From contig CAKMRJ010003334.1 of assembly GCA_928212115.1 (NCBI GenBank), positions 97,133,369 through 97,197,368 on the forward strand: DNA of 64,000 bases. Reading direction: 5' to 3'. Of this stretch, positions 54,634-64,000 are shown one piece after another. Positions within the stretch are counted from its first letter, which is position 1, and every line of letters begins with the position of its first letter. The DNA is from Lactuca virosa (lineage: Eukaryota; Streptophyta; Magnoliopsida; Asterales; Asteraceae). A program made the translations under genes and the position numbers. The notes under the pieces were generated by a model, which saw only the letters and a program-made list of their open reading frames with translations, searched no databases and was not told where the DNA came from.

Positions 54634-54747
54634 ATATATATATGAATTTCATGTTGGATTGGTTCAACTTAAGGAAATTCTATATATTGCGTTCTCAAAA
54701 TTCGATTCTGATTACGGCATCCCTCTTCATAGTCAAATTTTGAAAAC
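54151..54747. repeat. Hairpins with loop core CGGCATCCC, copies 3 and 4
   Basis: Copy 3: GTCTAAACAATT (54151-54162) with AATTGTTTAGAC (54200-54211) and ACTATGA (54166-54172) with TCATAGT (54188-54194). Copy 4: 54691-54711 pairs with 54727-54747, 17 of 21 positions. Loops TTACGGCATCCCTTT and TTACGGCATCCCTCT. A TA microsatellite (54578-54643) lies between. Confidence 0.85.
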
Positions 54748-55060
54748 ATGGCAAATAAAAATATTGTAGCAAAAGACTGGTCTAGAATCATGTCTTTATG
54801 TGAGACATCATGAATCGTGTACCATTTGCTTTGGGTACAGGATCGATTGCATGTGCTATAATATTTGTCATTTCTAAATTTTTCCAAATGCCCAGAGGCA
54901 TTAAGAAGGTAAAAGGTCTAGAATTGGATATGACTAAAATGATTAAGCAATTGTCGAGGACAATCTGAGGTTTACCAAAGATTGGTTGCTCGGGGACAGT
55001 TGGAAGTATAATGCTAATTTTGGAAGGACCATATTGACATATTCTGAAAAGAGGCATCTC
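54330..55060 (+). pseudogene. Copia RT/RNase H scraps
   Basis: AAAGCTAGTGGGAGC near 54353 is typical of the DNA before the YVDD box of Copia RT, but YVDD itself is gone. RVPFALGTGSIACAI (about 54815-54860) resembles the conserved VPYASAVGSIMYA region after RT. Heavily deleted. Confidence 0.4.
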
Positions 55061-56384
55061 TTATTCAGAAGTGATAGTCAAAATGAGAATATGGAGTTGT
55101 CTCCATAGGTGGAAGTTATCTGTGTAAGATTAGAAAACTTAATGCAAGAAGCATGTCCAAAGCAATGTACTTTGAATATGAGACTTAGTTTCCATGGAGT
55201 TGATCTCCATTGGAATACCTTATAATGACTGTTGACAAGTCTTTGTGACTTTGTACATATTCATTACAGGAGGGTCAGTGCATATAAGTTTAAAATCTAA
55301 ACAGATTTCGATAAATGATAGGAATTTGAAATTCTCACATTTTTCGATAAGGATTTGGGAGTGTGAAATTAGAATCATTGAAATTATGTTCAATTGGTTT
55401 ATTTCACAAAGTAAGGATCATAGACAAACATAGAGTGCATGCTTGGTGTATGGCAAAGCTATTGTTTAAGAAAAACATAGTGTACATGCTTGGAGCATGG
55501 GACAACTAGTGTTTTTAATTCAAGTATAAAGTTGATAAACCGAAACAATGAATAATGAGTAATCAGTATGGTGATAAATAAAAGTGTTTATTTATATTCA
55601 TAGGGTTTGATACCATATTTGATTCATTTATTCTTGTGTTTCACTTTGCATGTTTTGACTTCCAGAATAACTAAGTCGCTCTTCCTGAATGATTAAGTTA
55701 TTCAAACCATCCACAGTCGGTCATATGTTGGAAGTAGATATGAATCAAGACTGTCATGGGTTGGTTTGTAGAGGTCCAAGTTGGTGGACAAAGTGGTGCT
55801 ACAACACTCATGAGTGCTCATAAGTTCTGAGTATTGGATTCAACCCACGCTCATTTGAATCACTTCATGGATTTTATCACGAGTGATCATGAGACGATAA
55901 TATCTTATATTCTTAAAACCTAGAGATATGAGTTGTTACTATGAGTTGGTTATACATTGATTGCATGAAAACGCATTGGTAACTCGATGTTATAAAACGT
56001 GCCTTTGTGTATGATTCAACAAGTAGTAGAACAAGCCATATGAGTCGAAGTTTATCCATTCCTTTTACCTTCGGGATAAAAGTGATATCTGTGGGCCCCT
56101 CGATGATTTAGCGATGACACATGTGAGTGCTTGGCCAAGCCAGGACTGATTTGATTTGTTCAATCAGTCAGCCATCATAAATCGAAAATCAGGAAACAAC
56201 AAATGGACAGAGAGAATGATTATAATCCATGTCTCAGTCCATATGATATCTAGAATGGAGGAATATATGATCCCTTATCTAATGGACAAGTCATTGACAA
56301 GGTCAGAGTTCGACAGCGGCATTAAGAGCTACGATTTCCAGTTAGGTTTTGAAGTCATACTCAATAATAGTTTTAGACTTATCC
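55061..56384 (+). other. 3' untranslated part of element I
   Basis: No frame recognised. It contains small inverted repeats such as CTTTTA/ATAAAAG near 56075-56095 and ends at the PPT (AAGTGGGAGAC, 56385-56395). Confidence 0.6.
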
Positions 56385-56395
56385 AAGTGGGAGAC

Positions 56396-57148
56396 TGTTG
56401 GATTAATGTCTAAGTCCATAACTATATTTGGTATGTACTTGACCCGACCCAGCATGGTCCATTTGGGTTGCACTTCACCGGCACAATTTATATGGATAGT
56501 TTTTTGAGAATAGTATATTTATGATTTATATTAATATATTATAAGTTCTAATATATTAATATGGAATCATATTATTTAATTAGTATTGATCAAGAATTAA
56601 TTTAGAATTAATTAAGTGATCAAAAAGAACTAATTAACTATGGACTCTTATATATATGGAATGGGCCAAGTTCATTTAGGTTGGGCTAAGCTTTCATGGA
56701 TGGTCCATGGAGCTTTTAACCCATGGATCCTATGTAAATGAAAGGTCATGGGTATTAGGGTTTACATGGATGTAACCCTAATCCTCCATAATATATAAAG
56801 GGGTCCTTGGCTCACAAAATGAAGTACAAGTGTGTGAAAATAAGAGTGGGCCGATTTTAGTGTGCATACATATTCTCTCAAGTTCTTCCAAGGTGTTTTG
56901 GTGATTTGTGATTCCATTTGAGGCTTCCACACTATTGGGGCTAAGCTCTTAAAGCTTGAAGACATCAAGCTACATCAAAAGTTATGTCATCTAACTAGAA
57001 CTTTATAGTATAGGTGCTTCATAATATGCTAGTTAGGATGAAACCTTGGAATAGTTAATATTTGCATGTATAATAGAGAAAACATAGATCCAAGGTTTAT
57101 AGGGTTGCATGTACACCATAGGAGTGTTAGAATGCTCAAAACCCAACA
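56396..57148 (+). repeat. 3' LTR of element I
   Basis: Same length as the 5' LTR; about 11 substitutions counted by eye, no indels. Confidence 0.92.
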
Positions 57149-57161
57149 AATGCCTCCATAT

Positions 57162-58051
57162 CTATAGAGCGAAAACTACCGCTGCGAACTCTAGATCATG
57201 AGTGGGGTAGTTCTTTTCGTGCCCTTTCAGCTGTCGAGACACATATGCTATCACCTTTTCTCTTTGGGTCAAAACACAACCCAACCCAACACTAGACGCA
57301 TCGCTATAGACAGCGAACTCTTCAACTCCATCAGGTAGAGAAAGAATCGGTGCTTCACATAACTTCTTCTTTAGCAACTCGAATGCTTCTTTGTGCTTAT
57401 CACTCCAAGCATAAGTAGTTCCTTTGTGGGTCAAAGTTGTTAGTGGTGTAGCGATCGAAGAAAAGCATTGGATAAACCTTCGATAATATCCAGCTAATCC
57501 TAGAAAGCTTCGGATCTCCGTGGGACTTTTTGTTTGTTCCCACTTCATCACAACTTCAATCTTTGTTGGATCAACCATTATCCCTTCTTGGTTGACCACG
57601 TGACCCAAGAATTGGACTTCTCGAATCCAAAAATCACATTTGGAGAACTTGGCATACAGCTTCTCCTTCTTCAAGACTTCCAACACTTCTCGCAAGTGTC
57701 TGCCATGCTCCTTTTGGCTTTTCGAGTAAATCAGAATATCATCTATGAACACTATCACATATTTATCAAGGAACGGTTTACAAACTCTGTTCATTAAATC
57801 CATGAATGTTGCTGGAGCATTGGTTAGTCCAAAAGACATAACCAAAAACTCGTAGTGTCCATATCGTGTCCTGAATGCAGTCTTCTCGATATCCTACGCT
57901 CTCACCTTCAGCTGATGATATCCTGACCTTAGGTCGATCTTTGAAAAATAGCTTGAACCTTGTAGTTGATCGAACAGGTCATCAATCCTTGGCAATGGAT
58001 ATCTATTCTTTATCGTTGCCTTATTCAGCTCTCTGTAATCAATGCACATCC
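57162..58051 (-). pseudogene. Reverse transcriptase and start of RNase H, element C
   Basis: Blocks: DYRELNKATIKNRYPLPRID and FSKIDLRSGYHQLKVRA with a TAG (57895 region), TRYGHYEFLVMSFGLTNAPA, VIVFIDDILIYSKSQKEH (catalytic FIDD), FLGHVVNQEGIMVDP, SFLGLAGYYRRFIQ, then RNase H: FAVYSDASSVGLGCVLTQ, VIAYVSRQLKGHEKNYP and DLEFAAVVFAL, where I is inserted. Frames shift once near 58050 in an A-rich run. Ty3-type RT of the Tekay group. Confidence 0.9.
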
Positions 58052-58600
58052 TCATACTCCCGTCTTTTTCTTTACGAATAACACCGGAGCTCCCCAGGGT
58101 GATGAACTAGGTCTAATGAAACCTTTGTCCAATAACTCCTGATGTTGCATCATCAGCTCCTTCATCTCTGTTGGTGCTAATCGGTACGGTGATTTTGCTA
58201 TTGGCGTGGTTCCTGGAAACAAGTCGATACATAATTCTACTTGTCGATCAGGCGATAATCCAGGAAGATCTTTGGGAAATACTTCCGGATAATCAGACAC
58301 CACAGGAATGCTCTGCATCTCCTTTTTCTCCTTCTTTGCATCAATCACGAATGCCAAATATGATGTACAACCTTTGACCAAACACTTTATGGCTTTCATT
58401 AGAGAAATTATTCCAGAATTTACTCTGCGTTTGTCCCCATACACCATAAATGACTCTTTCCCTGGCGGGTTTACTTTTACTATCTTCTTCCTGCATAATA
58501 TTTCGGCATCATTGGCGCTAAGCCAATCCATTCCCAGCACGATGTCGAAACCGTTTAGTTCGATAGGAAATAATTCTTCGTGGAACTTATTCCCATTCAA
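58052..58600 (-). pseudogene. Protease C-terminus and RT N-terminus, element C
   Basis: 182 codons: FPIELNGFDIVLGMDWLSAN (retropepsin C-terminal part), ILCRKKIVKVNPPGKE, YPEVFPKDLPGLSPDRQVE, ID...PGTTPIAKSPYRLAPTEMKE and DKGFIRPSSSPWGAPVLFVK. A one-base shift in an A6 run near 58615 separates it from the frame carrying the DSG active site, and another follows the KKK at its end. Confidence 0.88.
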
Positions 58601-58601
58601 G

Positions 58602-60074
58602 TCAATGAAGATGTTTTTTCATAAGATGGCTAACAGGTACAAACTTGCCACTAGCAACTTCGACTAATAAAGCATTATCTAGTCTATCGACAGGCAAAGC
58701 TAGTTTTCTACCAAATTCATGAGAAATAAAGGAGTAGTTGGCTCCAGAATCAAATAAAATTTGGGCAGACAAATTGTTTACGAGAAAGGTACCTAAAGCG
58801 ACATCAGCTTCATCTTTCGCAGCTTCAAGTGTCATCTGAAAGGCTCTCGCCTTCGGTTTTGGTGGAATGTTGGGTTTTGCTGTCTCCTTCTTTTTCGGAC
58901 AGTCTTTCAAAATGTGCCCTTCTTCGTTACATCCAAAGCACATCCTCTTGTTGGACGAACACTCGTTGGCATAATGCCCAGTTTTTCCACATTTGTAGTA
59001 GGTCACCTCCTCACTACACTTCCCAAAGTGCTTTTTATTGCACTTTTCACACCATTTCTCTTTGCCTCTTCCTCCTCCTCCAAACTTCTTCGAATTCGAC
59101 TTTGAAAATTTACTTTTCTTGTTGGAACCTGAAGTTCCTTCAAATTTTCTCTTTTCGCCAACTTCAACGTTGCTGGCGGTCCTCCCCTTGATCATCTCCT
59201 CAACAGACTTAACAGCCCAAATAGCTGTCTTCAGAGTAGGTGTCTGTCGCACTGCCACTGCGTACTCCCGTGGGAGTCCCTTTGCGTACCGGTCAACTTT
59301 TGTCAGCTCGTCTGGGACGATGCGCAAAGCAAACTCCATTTTGTCTGTAAAGGCATTGGTGTATTCATCAACTGACATGCTATCTTTCTTCAATGTCAGG
59401 AATCTGTTCTCCAACTCCAGCAGATTTTGGGCCGAACTGAAATTGCGCTTGAATTGCACCAAGAACTCTGCCCAACTCAGTTGCAGTGGCTCATTAGGGC
59501 TTAAGGTCTTCCCCAGAGTGTTCCACCAACGAACAGCGCCACCTCTAAACTGACGTACTGTGAACGTGGTCTACAACTTGCCTCTGCAACAACACGTCAT
59601 GAAGGCTAGCTCCATCTCCAAGATCCAATCCATAACTCCGATCGGATCTTCCTTTCCAGTGAAGGTCGATGGCTTGTAAGTCAAAAAATATTTGTACTTG
59701 CATCCAAGTCCACCATTTCCTCCCTCTTGGTTGTTTTGTCTAATTATTGGTGGGTTGGCTTGACCAACAACCCTACTGAAGTTCCCTTCATCCGACTGCC
59801 CTTCACTCAATTCGGGCTGTACAATCGGCATTGAAAGTTCTTCACGATTCTGCTGAAGCAGACGTCTAGTTTCTTCCATTTGACGATCCAACATCGTCTG
59901 ACTCATCAATTGTACACCATCCATTGTCATTGGCTCTGGTGCTGCTGCTTCAACATGTATTTGCTCAATTACAGGTGGTTGATTCCTGTTTTCGTTCACG
60001 TTTCCAACTCCACTTCTAGTTCTTGCCATTCTTGATCTATACACCGAATAAGGTGAATTTAGATCCTCATTCAT
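58602..60074 (-). pseudogene. Gag with zinc knuckles and protease active site, element C
   Basis: Start MNEDLNSPYSVYRSRMARTR at 60074 (a downstream MARTR may be the real start). One in-frame TAG at 59571-59573, then open to 58602. The capsid core includes FTVRQFRGGAVRWWNTL and LLELENRFLTLKKDSMSVDE. Knuckle region (about 58900-59060): CEKCNKKHFGKC, then YKCGKTGHYANEC with its first Cys changed to Tyr, and CFGCNEEGHILKDC. Then ILFDSGANYSFIS, the protease active site as DSG. The product would be the particle shell plus protease. Confidence 0.9.
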
Positions 60075-60384
60075 GATAGATATTTAAATAATCCAAATCA
60101 CTCCGAAACATTTACATGCTAGTTCTAATACCGTAATCCTACGCTTAGAATCCTAAACACATAAGGTTTCCAGATCCGGTTGGCAACAAACCGTAGATCC
60201 GAACAAATAATATCATATATGGAAAACATATAACATTTAGCACATAAAAGCATTTTAGGCAACTTTCCTAAAATAAACTAGTGCTCGTGTCTTAAATATA
60301 ACAGACACTCACCTCACAATATTTACTTAGCATTCTACGTTTAAGTCTAGAAATCCTACAAATTCCTAGTTCGCTTAAACTAAT
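60075..60384 (-). other. Leader of element C
   Basis: Non-coding DNA between gag and PBS, near-identical to 27020-27284 in element B. Confidence 0.75.
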
Positions 60385-60398
60385 GCTCTGATACCAAC
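60385..60398 (-). other. Primer-binding site of element C
   Basis: Minus strand TTGGTATCAGAGC, a perfect match to initiator-Met tRNA. Confidence 0.9.
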
Positions 60399-61245
60399 TG
60401 TGACATCCCCAAATTCACGGCCAGAAAAGACCGGTTTAATTTATGCTTTTAAAATAAATTCAGAGTAATCCTTTGATTAAAAGACTTGCGGAATTTGTTC
60501 CCAAAACGAAATATGATAAAATAAGATTTACCAAAGCATTTCTTAAAGAAATGTATTTTCATTATATAACAAAACTCGGGATGTAATGTTCCGGTACAGA
60601 CCAAAGGCATAAACGGCACATTATAAGCCTTACAACAGTTATTTACAGCTACAGGCCTATAATCAAAATATCTTGATAAGTCATCCAACTTATGCTCTCG
60701 CGCCACTACCTGTCATACAAAGAAAACTGAGTGGGTCAGGTGTGGGAGCCTGGTGAGCATATATGGATTTCAACCCACAATAAATAATTATATTAATTTC
60801 ATCAATCAACAATAACCCAGTTACCCATTTCCGTTATCCTCACTTTACATCCCTAAAACAACTATCACAAGGGACCTAGCCTAAGGATTTTTCATCGGGG
60901 CGACAACACATGCTTCGGGGGTTCCTCAGCAATATATGTCAAACAAGGCAACCATGTGGGGGATGGAGTACAACAATTGAACACCCAAGTTCAATAACAC
61001 CTACAGGTGGCGAGCCTACCAACGTTCCACTAGACTGTCTAGAAGAGTTTGTGGTCGTCATCTAAACTCCGCTAGATGACTGAATCAACATCAACATCGA
61101 GGCCTCTTATCATTTTATCAAACGTCAACTATCTACCCATGTTTTACCCAACATTTTTGTAGATAACAATATACTTATACATTCATACACAACTTAAAAC
61201 ATGTATAAAATATTCATTCAATACTTACTCCAAATACATACATAT

Positions 61246-61298
<53 letters not shown>

Positions 61299-62698
61299 AT
61301 ATATTATATATACACACACACACACACACATAGCACGTATTCTATAGAAGATACTTCATACCTATGTGTTAGAAGAAAATGAATATACACTCACACAAAA
61401 CATATATTTAATACACTCAAACAATACTTGTATTAAAATCGTGTTTATGAAAGGGACTATGCACTCACTTGTTAAGACGATGCTCGGACAGCACTACGGC
61501 TCTTCAAGTAGTATTCTTCGATGAATCCGGGATATCTTCACACACCGGGCTTCTCGCGGGAAGAGCTTCGGCTCGAAAACTCTTTTCTTCTCGGGATCTT
61601 CTGAGCGTCGGGACTTGCTTCGGGTGTCGGGATGATACCGGGGCTTCGGGGGTGCTTCAAGACGGCTAGAGAGGGTGTAGGGAGTGAGAGAGTAAGTGAA
61701 TTAGCAACCATGGCCGGCTGCCCTTTGGTTTCTATTTATAGGGTTGATTTTTCGATATTCACGTCGTGAACAACAAGTTCACATCGTGACTTCAGTCGTC
61801 ATCAGGTGCGTCATCGCAAATTGGGTCTGTCAGGCTCCAGGAGACGTCATCTCTGAGTTCATGTCGTGAACCCTATGTTCACGTCGTGAGCTCTGACACA
61901 GTGTCGGGGTTCGTGCCCCGAACTTCAGAAATTCTTATCTTTCGCATACTAGCTCCGTTTTCGACGTTCTTTATATCCACGTGTAGGTGAGATTATGCTC
62001 TACAACTCTCGTTTAGACTCCGTTGGCTAATTTTGAATTTATTTTTATTATAATATTTTTAGTAGGCCGGGACAGGAAAACTCGGTTAGAAATTCATAAC
62101 TTTTTCATATGACGTCCGTTTTCGTCTGTCATTTTACCGTTGGACTACTATCGACGAGATTTTCGATTCTTGTTTAGATTGTCTCAGCTAAAGATCACTC
62201 GATCTCAATTTCGAGATTTGGGTTGGATACCGCTAAGCTGAAACTTTAGAAAAATCATAACTTCCTCATACGAAGTCAGATTTTGGCGTTCTCTTTATGC
62301 ACGCCCTCGGTTTAACGTATTCTATGACTTCCGTTTAGATCGCTAAAGACAAATATCACTCTATCGTAAATTCACTATTTACGTCGCGCTGTGTCGTTTC
62401 AGTTCTGTCGCGAAACTTCGACAGGTCATAACTTCTTCGTTATAACTCGGATTTTGGCATTCTTTATATATCCGGAATCCTTATCACGACCACTACCTCT
62501 TTGAGTATAGATATTGGGCTTACCTAATATTTTATTTTAACACTCATATTTATTCTTTGATTCATTTAAATCACAAAAATTAAGCATGAAACACATAATA
62601 CTCAAATAATACATTTTATTATTTCAAAACGGGCTACAAAGGTTAACCTAGACGGTTACAACAATATTAATGCCTAGCCTAGAAACACGGGCGTTACA
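60399..62698 (-). repeat. 5' LTR of element C (2300 bp)
   Basis: Minus strand starts TGTAACGCCCG and ends GGGGATGTCACA, the same tips as element B. TATA box at plus 61733-61740. TA tract 61236-61305 followed by CA repeats (61313-61330). Palindromes GTTCACGTCGTGA and related forms at about 61757-61895. Confidence 0.88.
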
Positions 62699-62931
62699 CG
62701 TAACTCCGATTGACGAGATTCAAAATGTTCTAAAAACTAGACACAATTTCAGACGACTTTCGTGTTTTGAGAAAATGATGATTCCAAACGGACTAGACGA
62801 GTTAGCCATCAGCTCGACGAGTTGATTAGAAAGTTCGCGATTTTTGACGCTGACTTGTCCTCCACGAATTTTAAGTGATGGACTCGTCGAGTCGGTCACT
62901 GGACTCGCCAAGTCGCCCCTGTTTTCAGAAT

Positions 62932-63023
<92 letters not shown>

Positions 63024-64000
63024 ACGCTTCTCATTCGAACCCTAACTAATGGGGGAAGCCTTGGACGATTTTTGGAAGCCAGAAGGGTTCTTGGAGCTCT
63101 AGTTTTCGAGAATTCAACCCTAGCTTTCAATTTTGAGAAGATCAAAGGCAATTTAGATTTACTCTTTGCTTAATCTTTTGGTTAAACAATGTTTGCATCA
63201 ATTGATTACGTTTTTGAGCTACTTTCTACCGTAATCATGAGCTAAAACTCATATCTTCTGTTTAGGGTAGATGAATTTATGACTATGTGTTGATTTTTAT
63301 GGTTGGATTAATCTAAATTGGTGAATTTTGTTTTGTTAAGATTGTTAAAGAACCTTATGTGTTAACAACAACTATTTTCTGTTAATTAACCAGCATATTA
63401 AGCTGCATGAACATCTCTTAATTGTTAATCTCATATGATTTATGTGAAAACATTGTTATATGCCTAGGAATAGCGAACATGAAACTAGGGTTAACTAGAA
63501 AATAGGTAAGTTAATGTGTGAGCCTTGTGTGACGAACCATCAACAAGAGGTTAATTAAATTAGTAATTTGATTAGCTAATTACAAGTCTTACTTAACCTG
63601 AATCAGTAAACTAGGAAACTTATTAGTTTAATCACTTGATCACTGCTTGAATTGATTTGTTTTCTAAGGATTAGTAATATCGAACGTGAACCTAATCACA
63701 TTAATCGGTAGCCAATAACAATTAATCCATTGCACTTGCCATAAAATCAACCATAGGAGTAAATGAATCGAACCTAAACAGAAATCTTCTCCATTATTGA
63801 ATTTAGTTGATTGTTTATTTGCTTTAGCTGTTAGTTGCTTAATTTGCGTGTTAGTTAATTGTTTAAGTTTCTAGTTTTGCAAAACTAGAGAAAAACCACC
63901 ATTTTAATTAATTGTTTTATTTAGATAATATTAGCATTTATTTGTTTAGATAATATTATTATAATCTTAATTGTTTACCGTTCCCTGTGTTCGATACTCT
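62699..64000 (+). repeat. Part of another LTR (J), cut by the window end
   Basis: Element C was inserted here (right TSD copy CGTAA, 62699-62703). U3-like DNA with CTCGACGAG (62813-62821) and the perfect palindrome GACTCGTCGAGTC (62881-62893) is followed by a TA tract (62933-63020) and then long AT-rich, gene-free sequence. The final GTTCCCTGTGTTCGATACTC recalls the U5 end of Athila/Tat-type LTRs (memory, low certainty). Confidence 0.45.
62933..63020. repeat. TA microsatellite in LTR J
   Basis: TA dinucleotides with two single-base breaks, placed where a TATA box would be expected. Confidence 0.9.

Larger units (their letters stand above)
49567..57148 (+). mobile_element. Element I, Copia-type LTR element, non-autonomous
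   Basis: Two 753 bp LTRs differing at about 11 positions, perfect TSD AATGC (49562-49566, 57149-57153), PBS and PPT. The 6.1 kb interior keeps scraps of Copia gag and pol with many deletions and stops, plus unusually many hairpins. Low LTR divergence (about 1.5%) makes it the youngest insertion measured here. It lies in the RNase H of element C. Confidence 0.92.
36951..62698 (-). mobile_element. Element C, Tekay-like chromovirus, dead, carrying G and I
   Basis: Minus-strand order: 5' LTR (60399-62698), PBS, gag (from 60074), protease, RT, RNase H, integrase with chromodomain-like end, PPT (38849-38864), 3' LTR (36951-38848, first 381 bp missing). G sits in integrase, I in RNase H. Removing both leaves about 9.1 kb. 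Frameshifts at A-runs and several stops inactivate it. The left flank and TSD are lost with the LTR end; the right flank is CGTAA. Confidence 0.9.

Noticed and set aside
58829..59553. Plus-strand frames of 120-171 codons over the gag of element C
   Set aside because: Shadows of the gag frame, which has recognisable zinc knuckles and capsid motifs on the minus strand.

Overview
This window is plant nuclear DNA made almost entirely of LTR retrotransposons stacked inside one another. I see no host single-copy gene, tRNA, rRNA, CRISPR array or bacterial-style operon. The evidence is long TG...CA repeats, primer-binding sites matching the initiator-Met tRNA end (TGGTATCAGAGC), polypurine tracts, target-site duplications (TSDs) and degenerate gag, protease, reverse transcriptase (RT), RNase H and integrase reading frames. 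The family mix (very long Tekay-type LTRs that begin TGTGACAACCCG or TGTGACATCCC) recalls Asteraceae such as lettuce; that assignment is inference from memory, not a search.

Layout. 1-12997: a minus-strand Ty3 family arranged LTR-internal-LTR-internal-LTR. A 1.3 kb non-coding LTR element (506-7763, TSD CTCTC) sits in it; its 3' LTR is split by a 5.9 kb minus-strand chromovirus (1842-7743), whose integrase is split again by a 0.4 kb insert. 12998-19763: a long LTR interrupted by a 3.4 kb solo LTR (15686-19056, TSD ACAAT). 19764-36950: element D (minus), whose LTR is split by element A (21792-35352, plus), which holds element B (23565-29477, minus, TSD CGTTT). 36951-62698: element C, a dead minus-strand Tekay-like chromovirus with gag and pol remains. 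It is interrupted in integrase by element G (39424-48431, TSD ATCTC) and in RNase H by Copia-type element I (49567-57148, TSD AATGC). 62699-64000: part of a further plus-strand LTR (J).

Most coding parts are broken. The largest open stretch, 41930-45389 on the minus strand, is not gag or pol. It encodes a lysine-rich, partly coiled-coil protein of unknown function, antisense to its host element G and followed on its own strand by a polypurine tract and an LTR start.

The most unusual signal is structural. In at least five unrelated element families here, transcribed LTR or leader regions hold chains of hairpins in which loop sequences are conserved between copies while stem sequences are completely different but still complementary. 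Clearest cases: 16141-16862, 51396-51821 with 54151-54747, 32456-32637, 13889-14145, and the LTR pairs of B and C. A second recurring theme is a family-specific palindrome repeated just upstream of the LTR TATA box.
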